Source of the DNA: Bilabrum cf. latius
Lineage: Eukaryota > Bigyra: Bicosoecida > Bigyra > Bicosoecida
Assembly: GCA_965178125.1 (NCBI GenBank)
Contig: OZ237740.1
Location: 868,001 to 932,000 of the forward strand
Reading direction: 5' to 3'
DNA length: 64,000 bases
A program made the translations under genes and the position numbers. The notes under the pieces were generated by a model that had not been told where the DNA came from, did no database searches, and saw nothing but the letters and a program-made list of their open reading frames with translations. Each line of letters begins with the position of its first letter. The first letter of the stretch is position 1. Of this stretch, positions 56,688 to 64,000 are shown one piece after another.

Positions 56688-59600
56688 TCACGACACTACG
56701 CACTGCCCAGAGCCATCCCCCCCACCATGCCCTTGCCCAGGCCGGATCCTCCCGCCTTGCTCCAGCCTGAGAGCCTCACCCTCATCTCCTCTGGCTCGAG
56801 CCAGCCGCACGCGCAGCTCCTACCGTCTCCGAAGCTGCGCGATCGTCGCGTCGTACACGGAGACTGCGTCCACGCCGGCCTCGCGAGCGGGGTGCTCGCC
56901 GTCACGATAGCTGAAGTGCAGCTCCTCGGCCGCCCCCCCGAAGCGCAGCCTGTACTTCAAATTCGCCGCTAGGCGCACGGCGGGGCGCAGCCGCCTCGTA
57001 CCATCCGGAATCGAAACCCGCATGGTCTCCCAATGGCTGCTGACACCGAGCACGCCGGCGCCGAAGTCGTGCAATGCATAATGCACGGTGCCAGTCAGCG
57101 TGTCTACAACGGTCCTCACAAACAACCGCTTGTGATCCAGTTTCTTGTGAATCGTCTCGTAGTTGTAGCTTCGCGCGTTACCGAAGGACTCGTTTCCGTG
57201 CACCAGCTGGCCTCCCGAGTCGCAGTTGAGCGCCCAAGAGTGCGCGTCGATTCCAAACGAGTTGGCGGACTGGTTGGGGACAGGGAAGAACTCGGCATCA
57301 ACCCAAGCCAGATGCAGCTGGAGGGCTTGTTGGCCGCCAGTTGGCTGCACCTCCACTTCGAATGCAATCACGGGACGCAGCTGCCTCAGCATCTTTGCCG
57401 TCTCAGTTGCGGGCGAGTCGTCCTTGGCCTACGGGAAGAATGCCTTGAATTCCCGCAAAGTGGGGATGCCCACGGGGAACCCGGGAATTCTCGCGGTCAG
57501 GTGCACGAAGGAACCCGGGGATAGCAGCCTGACGGGGTGGCCGTTGGATTCCGAGGCGAGACCGGCCACGGGATCTCTGAACATGCCAGACTTCTCCTTC
57601 TGAAGAATCGCCTTCTTCAGCCTGTCAACGTACTCCTCGGCAGTCTCTGTCGAGACCGCCAATGGTATCGCTGGCCCGCCACTCGGAGCGCCATTGCTCT
57701 CGAGCACTTGCAGCGGCAGCCGTAGGGGCATCTCTTCCGGAGTTTGAGGCTCGCCATCCGTTGCGAATGCAGTGGACGGCCCACGCATGAGGGCAGGTGG
57801 TGCCGCGAGGGGGTCTGACGGAGAACCTCCTCCGCCAGCGCCCGCCCCCGAGGCTGGCCCTGACTCATCATCGTCCACCTGCATTGCCCTCGCAGCTAGC
57901 GCCAGGTCGGCCCCCGCGGGTATCGCCGCAGCAAACGCGTCCTCCCCCTCTGCCAGGTCAGGCGACTCGCCTGCTTCCGCCTGCTTCTGCTGGGCCTCGG
58001 CCAGAGCGCGCTGCAGCACCGGTGATCTCTCGAGAACCCACGAGCCTAGCGACCTGTACCCACCCTTGCCAGGCGGCGGGCGATGCTGGAAGGGTTTCTA
58101 GCCCAGGTTCAGTCGCACCGCGTGACCCAATCCGATGGTGGCAGCAAACACCAGGCCCCCGGTTGCCTTCACGTCACGGTGTGCTACGCCCCACGGCGCC
58201 TCCCACGATCCGTTCAGGGAGTAAGACACTGTTCCTTCAAACATGTCAATGGCAATCCCAATCGTGTTCCCTGGCCTGGCCCAATCGGTTCCAAACTGCT
58301 CGCCAAACGGCTCGGGCTCGCCGTCGCTTCCAAGCTTGCAGGGTCGGTCCACAAAATCTTCATCGGTAAATTCTGGAGACACCGCACTCACCGAGAGATC
58401 TTCTCCGTCAGCGGATCCACTCGCAGCCCCGCCACTCGCACCACCACTCGCACCATGAGAGGACAGTGAGGCAGCACCGGTAGCCTCACCGCCAGACGGC
58501 GCCACACCATGCATCAAAACACCAGGGAACGCTACATTCCTCTCGTCAATGGACACCACTTGCTCTGCGTCAGCCTGGATAGCGGTGCCCATTGCAACGT
58601 TCGGCATTGGCATACCGTGAAAGCTAAAGACGTCGTCAAGCATGGCAGTTGGAGCGGGAGTCGCTTCCTCGCGGGCAGTGTCGGCGTGCTTGCCCTCATT
58701 GGCCTTGGCAAATGCTTCAATCTTGGCCAGCCGCTTACTCATGCCTGTTGATTCGTACCATTGCACCAGATCGGAGCAGAACGGTTCAACTCTAGCCCTG
58801 CATATCGCTGCTAAGCTGTAGAACGCTGCGTTGTCAGGGCGTCTATGCGGCTTCGTTAAAAGCCATTCCGCTGCCAGGGAGGCATTAAAAGTTGGCATGC
58901 TTTGATTACTTAGCCGAGCACCGAGTCCGAGCCTCGATCCGTACATTGGCTGGGATCTGAGGGCGCACAGCATAGTAGCTTGCCGCTGGCCGTAGTTCTA
59001 CGAAAACAAATTTCCCGTCGTCCCCTAAGCGACAGATTCCATGGGAACGAAGCCAACCTGGATGTCCGCTTCCAGCTGTGCCTTCGTGAGCGTGTACGAC
59101 GCCTTGTCCCCAGAGACTGCAACCTTCCACTGCTCCAGGCTGGCCATCTTGCTGTGCGCTGCAGCGGCATGCACCTCACGAAGCTGCGCAGGGGTCAGCC
59201 CGCTCACCTTGTTGAAGTCTAGGACCTCGAGCTCGAAGTACCAGCGGCCTCGTGTGATGCCTACGGTTGGCACGTGCACCACTGCAGAAAAGAGATTGTT
59301 CCTTCTGATCGCTTCTCCCTATAGTATGCTGGATACGTCCCCGCGGAACATGGTGCCGTCCGGCTTGATCTCGACGTCATTGGAGCCAGAAAGTCCCTGC
59401 ACTGGAACCGGGCGCCCCGCGCGCAGACCCGCTCGCTGCACGAGCTGCACCTCGCGCTGCAGGTCAACCAGCCGCTACACGCTGCCTGCGGCCGAGATGG
59501 ACGGACGGTACACGAAGCTGCGCTCCCCCAGATTCACGCCAGCCACGCCCCTGCAGTCCATTGACACCCCAACATTGACGCCCCCAGGCGTAGCCATCAG

Positions 59601-62600
59601 CCGATCCGCGCAGCTGTTCGCAGTGGAAGCTGGCGCAACTCCCACGAACTCTGGCGCATCCTCCAGGACAGGGATTCGGCTATACTCTGCAGACGTTGTG
59701 TCTTGGGACGATGCAGCGGCGGACGCGCCAGCCCCTGCGTCTGCTTGAGGTCCCACAGAGATGACCGGGTGCCCATTCAACGAGAACACGATCCTGCGGT
59801 GATCGGTGTCGATGCACATGCCAACCATATCGGAGATGCGAAGGGGCCTACAAGCAGGTGCACCACAGCGTTGAGCATTGGCCCAAATGAAGCCATCGTC
59901 GCCGAGTGCAATCGTATCAGGATGGGAGCCGATGCCGACGGTAGACCGCACGCTACCCTTGAAGCTCGTGACGCAGATGCCGATCAACACTGCCGGAGGC
60001 TGCAGGACCGCCTCCAGATCCAGATCCAGATTTGGATCCGCAATCATGTCTGTTCCAGCTTTCTTGGCCTCGACTTTCTTTGCAGCCTCGATACGCCTGC
60101 GAAGGCCCGCAATCATGGAGCCCTTGGCATTTGGCACTGGTCGATCCTCCACCACCAGATCGTCCTCAGGGCGGGCTGGCACAGTGGCATCTGGTAGTGC
60201 ACCAAAGAGGTCTTCTGAAGTACGAAGCATCTAAAACTCGCACGCAAACACGCCTGTACCGCTTTGCAAGGCAATAGCTCTCGGCTGCACGGTGACTACA
60301 CTCGACCGGACCGTTGGGGCAGACAGCACACCATCGGCACGAGTGATGGCAGCGCCACCCGAGGTCACCACCAAGTCGCCAATGTCCTCCAAACTGCGCG
60401 CCTCCTGGTGCAGGGGCTCTGCATCCGCGTACGTTTGCTATCGCAGCAGCCCAGGCGCTCCCAGCCGGTCACGACTGCGGCTGCCATCCTCCGACTCCTC
60501 CTTGGATTCGGCAGCTCTCGCCCCCTGCTGCGACGCAAGGAGGTTGTCAAGCCGTTTCTTTTGCAGCGACTCAAGCGCACGTCTGGCCTGATCCTCTGCT
60601 CGACCGTAAGCAGCTGCTCGGCTCTTGAGAGCGCCAGCTAGCACGCCTAGGTAACGCTCCACTCGCCGCGCTGCCCTGTCGGCCTCCTTGTCCGCTTTGG
60701 CAGAGAGCTCAACGAGTGTTTGCGCCCTCGTCGGTGGTTCCAGCGCCTGCTGGAACATATGCTTGCTCACCAGCCCTGCGCCATCCGTCGCAGACGAATC
60801 GATGAGCGCAGCCAAATCGCTGGCCGCTGCATCCACACCGATGGTGGGCAGAGCAGCAATGAGCTCGGACGGCGAGGCGTGCTCGCCAGTAGTGCCCCAG
60901 CGGATCTTAGACAGACCGCGAGGGACGGATCCGTGCATACGGATCAGTGCAGTGCGGATTTGCGCTGCAATCGCACGCAGCTTTAGGAATCTGAGCTGCA
61001 ACCGGCTGGTCATCACGGTAGCCAGCGGGGTTTGATCCCACCCAGACGCCTCTCTTCTTCGCTTGAGCACCATGTTGAAATACAGCTTGGATCGTTCCTG
61101 CGTGGGACTTGATCCCAGCGCAGCCAGAAGATGGGCCAGCTCGCTGTCGGTGAAGACAGTTTCCAGGTTGAAGAATCGCGCGGCCTGCAGCGGGATATTC
61201 GCTGCATCGATCCGATCCGCAGTGACGAGAGCGTCTGCTGCCCCGATGGATGACCCGGCCGCCCCGGCTCCACTCGCCGCGCCGCTCCCAGCCCCACCCA
61301 CCGAAAGGACCACGTCAGTTGCGCTGCTAGATTTGCCATATTCTTCTCCCTGCACAAGCTGCTGAGCTGTGCTTGGGGCAGCAAGAGATTCGTCCAGGTA
61401 CAGCTAATCCAACGCCACACCGTCCGTATCTACGAGCTCAATGGAGGCCTTCGCAACTCGCTCGTCATGAGAAGGCCACACTCGTCCCAACAATATATCC
61501 CTGGCATCCGTCACGTACGGAGACCTGGCGTGCAGTGCCCGCCTTAGCGCCGCGACCTCCTCAAGATTCACTGTGGAAACGCCACCAGCAAATCCAGGGC
61601 CGCGCACTGCATGCTTCGGCGGGTGGGGCTAGCCCCTCGGCGGCGGAACCCACTTGAGCACTACCATAACGTTCTTTAGTGGCCACATTGGCTCCGTGTA
61701 CGCTTCGCTTGTCGGCGGCGTATGGTTGTAAGAAAGCAGGAAGTTGTGCGGCATGTCAAGATCTGGGGCATCCTCCCACAGGCGGACAGCCTAGTACTCA
61801 GCAAGGCTCATGCCCTCCACGAGCTTGTGCCGATGCAAAGGAGACACGTCGAAAGCAGCAGCAGCCGCGACTCTGGCTGCATCGGACAAACCAGCAATGG
61901 AGCGATCAGACATGTGCGCCTCATCGAAATCAACGGGCAGCGTGAGATCGGCCAATGCCCATTGCTTCGGGAAACGACATGCGTCTCGATCGCGTGGTGC
62001 AGTGACAAGCTCTTGGAGCACTTCTTGCTCCTTCTCTTGCTGTTTTTCCTGCTCACGTTCCTGGGTGACTTCCTGCTGACTCACTAGCTCTCCGTCAAAC
62101 CCAACGATCCGAGCTGCTGCGTATTCGACAGCAGCGTCTCCTCCCAGCACATCGTCACCATCTGCAGTCCCTTCATCATCGGCGGCAGTTTTGCTCTCGG
62201 CTGCACCAGATGAAGCATGCTGCTGCTCCTACAACTCTCGCTGCCTCTCCCTGGCAGCTCTTATTCTGCGCTGCAGGCTGCTATCTCGGGAACTTTGAGC
62301 GTCCGCTACGGCCAGGAGAATAACGTCCCGAGCCGCCGTTCTCGCGTCCCTGAGCGCCTCAGACGCATATCCTCGCATGGTTGTATCATCCCCAACAATA
62401 TCGCGCCACTCATGGAGCATTCTCTCTAGCTTCTGCGCGAATCCGATCGGAGGCTCGATAACGGCCGGCACATCGAACTCGAGGGGGTCCAAGAACGCCT
62501 CCACGCACCGCGAGAGTAGTTTCTGCCGCTTGTCCACCCCAATGAGAACGTCAGATCGCTTCAGGTCGTAGCGTGTCAGCTTCTTCTAGGGCATACTATG

Positions 62601-64000
62601 GGCAAGCTTCTTCCTCGCGAGTCTACTTCTGGATCCACCAGACCTGAAGCTGCTGGTGGAGCCCCCAGACCCAACGCCAGTCAAGTAGGTGTCATCTGGC
62701 GACTGAGAACCGAATTTTTCTTGGAGCAACTCTTTCGTCCCAGTGTCTGCATGGTACTCGGTGAGAGCGCGCGAATCAGCGAACCTAGTGACAAGTGGCA
62801 TCAGCCTAGCACCCTGGAACATCCTTTCGTACGACAACAGGAAGGGGGTAGGCGGCCGGAGCCCGGGCGTGTCGATCAGTGGGAAGAAGGCCTGCATGTG
62901 GGTGTGCCAGCCCAGGAACCCACTGGCTATGTTGCCAAAAGATCGATCGCTCGAGCCGTCGGAACCAGCTGCACTAGCAACGGGCACTGCCGCAGCGCCC
63001 CCAGAAGCTGCACCTGCACCGCTGCTCGGTCCTGATTCATGCGACAGTATCTCCAAGATTGCCTAGGCCAGCATCGCCCTGGACGGTGGGTGGAGCACCG
63101 TTGCACCCGAAGCACCCTCCTCAGAGTCGCCGTAGCCAGAGCTTTGCGCCCCCTGGCGGAACGCGCGCAGCATCCTGTCTCGCAGCGCCGTCAGCTATTC
63201 GCTAGACTCAGCATCTCCACGAATAAGCGTTCGCAGTGTTCTATCCCTCACGCGATTACCCACTTCGCGTTGCATGGCGTCATTGTTGAATATAATGCCA
63301 TCGTCTCCGCTGAGCGTGAGTGGCTCGCCTGAACACAAACCGGGCGGTCCGCTCTCCCTTGCCTTCCGGCCGTCATGCGCGGCCAGGTACAGCTGGCGCT
63401 CGACCAAGAAGGGTGGCAGCGGCTCCGACCGCAGCGTCTTGAGCGCTTTCTGCCTCCAAATGTTGGTAAGCCGTAGCTAGCACAGGGACAGATGCTGCAT
63501 GTGCTCCGAGCGAATGGACTTGGTGACCAGCCAGGCCACCACATCGCGCGGCAGGAAGCCGGTGTCCGACACCTCTCGCACCCTAGACAGCACCTCTGGA
63601 ATTACAGCAACGCTGAGTTTTTGTCCTTGCCCCAGACCGCGCATCCGATAGCAGCCCTGTGCCATGTCACGGAGAGTCATGTCATTGGACAAAGTGACCA
63701 CGGCCCGGGCATCGAGGCCCTGCTTGATGTCTTGGCCAGTGGTGTGGGCGTGGTCAAATACCACAAATCGCGCGTGCGGCGCAAGGCCGCAGTCCTGGAG
63801 CGGAATGGTGCGACCGCTCGCTCGCATTACCGCCATCTGTCTACCAGCGTTGTCGATGAACACGCAGCCCTTGAACCGGGGACGCAGCTTGCTCAGAATG
63901 AAACGAGCTGCCTGTTCGTTCGACATTCCAGTGATCAGAGCCCCCGTGTCGATCACCGCATTGTACGGCGGATCTGCTTGCGCGATTGATGTGAGCAGGC
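56688..64000 (-). CDS. C-terminal part of a giant DUF3638/DUF3645-type protein with SPRY domains (partial)
   Basis: The frame is open from the window edge to TGA 56688: 7.3 kb, about 2,436 residues, with about 17 TAGs and no TAA or TGA. The first visible part (VIDTGALITGMSN, FDHAHTTGQDIKQ, VVTLSNDMTLRDMAQGCYRMRGLGQG) matches my recollection of the C-terminal core of the DUF3638/DUF3645 proteins, giant eukaryotic proteins often labelled ubiquitinyl hydrolases. TTGQDI and QGCYRMRGLG also look like motifs V and VI of SF2 helicase-type ATPases. Next come helical and disordered segments (QQEVTQEREQEKQQEKEQ), then SPRY/B30.2-like modules: one around 60.35-59.5 kb (GIGSHPDTIALGDDGF, VFSLNGHPV), one around 59.3-58.1 kb (GRWYFELEVL, IAIDMFEGTVSYSLNG) and a related beta-rich domain at 57.4-56.8 kb. 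The start lies outside the window. Confidence 0.7.

Noticed and set aside
1-64000. Programmed stop-codon read-through instead of reassignment
   Set aside because: The number and spacing of TAGs (including three in a row), their match to Gln columns and the exchange with CAG/CAA between LINE copies are not compatible with occasional read-through.
1-64000. UAG = Leu or another amino acid
   Set aside because: The eIF2-gamma and RT positions and the paralogue comparison all point to Gln; no case favoured Leu.
1-64000. tRNA, rRNA, CRISPR array or bacterial-type operon
   Set aside because: I saw no cloverleaf with a T-loop consensus, no rRNA-like sequence and no spaced palindromic repeats; genes have introns and individual orientation.

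Overview
This is nuclear DNA from a unicellular eukaryote. It is GC-rich, with tightly packed genes and short GT-AG introns (54 to about 240 nt). The gene repertoire is clearly eukaryotic: eIF2-gamma, ribosomal protein S5, an RNF5/RNF185-type ER ubiquitin ligase, a CENP-S-like histone fold, a PINK1-like pseudokinase, a 12-membrane-segment nucleotidyl cyclase and LINE retrotransposons. I cannot name the lineage.

The main result is that this genome reads UAG as glutamine. Under the standard code almost every gene here looks shattered by TAG codons. With TAG read as Gln the pieces join in one frame into long ORFs that end in TGA. By my count there are roughly 110-120 in-frame TAGs in about 17 genes. 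I found no in-frame TAA or TGA inside them. Independent proof lies in the window: two TAGs sit at invariant Gln positions of eIF2-gamma, one TAG is the Q of the reverse-transcriptase PQG motif, and two TAGs in a full-length LINE are CAG and CAA in a truncated copy of the same element. UAA does not seem to be sense, but its use as a stop rests on one gene.

Layout. 1-8.8 kb: housekeeping cluster with an RGG-protein tail (+), eIF2-gamma (-), an unidentified coiled-coil protein (-), RNF5/185 (+), a small helical protein (-), RPS5 (+) and a CENP-S-like protein (+); two short divergent intergenic regions are probably shared promoters. 8.8-11.3 kb: gene-poor, with a LINE tail fragment. 11.3-13.7 kb: an eight-finger C2H2 protein and two weak hypothetical genes. 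13.9-25.5 kb: one gene for a 3,827-residue class III nucleotidyl cyclase with C2-like and C1-like catalytic halves in inverted order. 25.5-27.5 kb: gene-free. 27.5-35.8 kb: a disordered His-rich protein, a candidate beta-barrel protein and the PINK1-like pseudokinase. 35.9-37.3 kb: an orphan ORF. 37.6-43.6 kb: a full-length LINE (-). 43.7-49.3 kb: RWDD2-like (+), a Frizzled-CRD-like secreted protein (-) and a large secreted glycoside-hydrolase-like protein (-). 49.6-54.1 kb: a nest of LINE fragments including a second LINE type. 54.2-56.4 kb: a ZIFL-like MFS transporter (-). 56.7-64 kb: the C-terminal 2,400 or so residues of a giant DUF3638/DUF3645-type protein with SPRY domains (-), running off the window.

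All coordinates of multi-exon genes span the introns; exon limits are given in each entry. Unless stated otherwise, residue numbers assume UAG = Gln.
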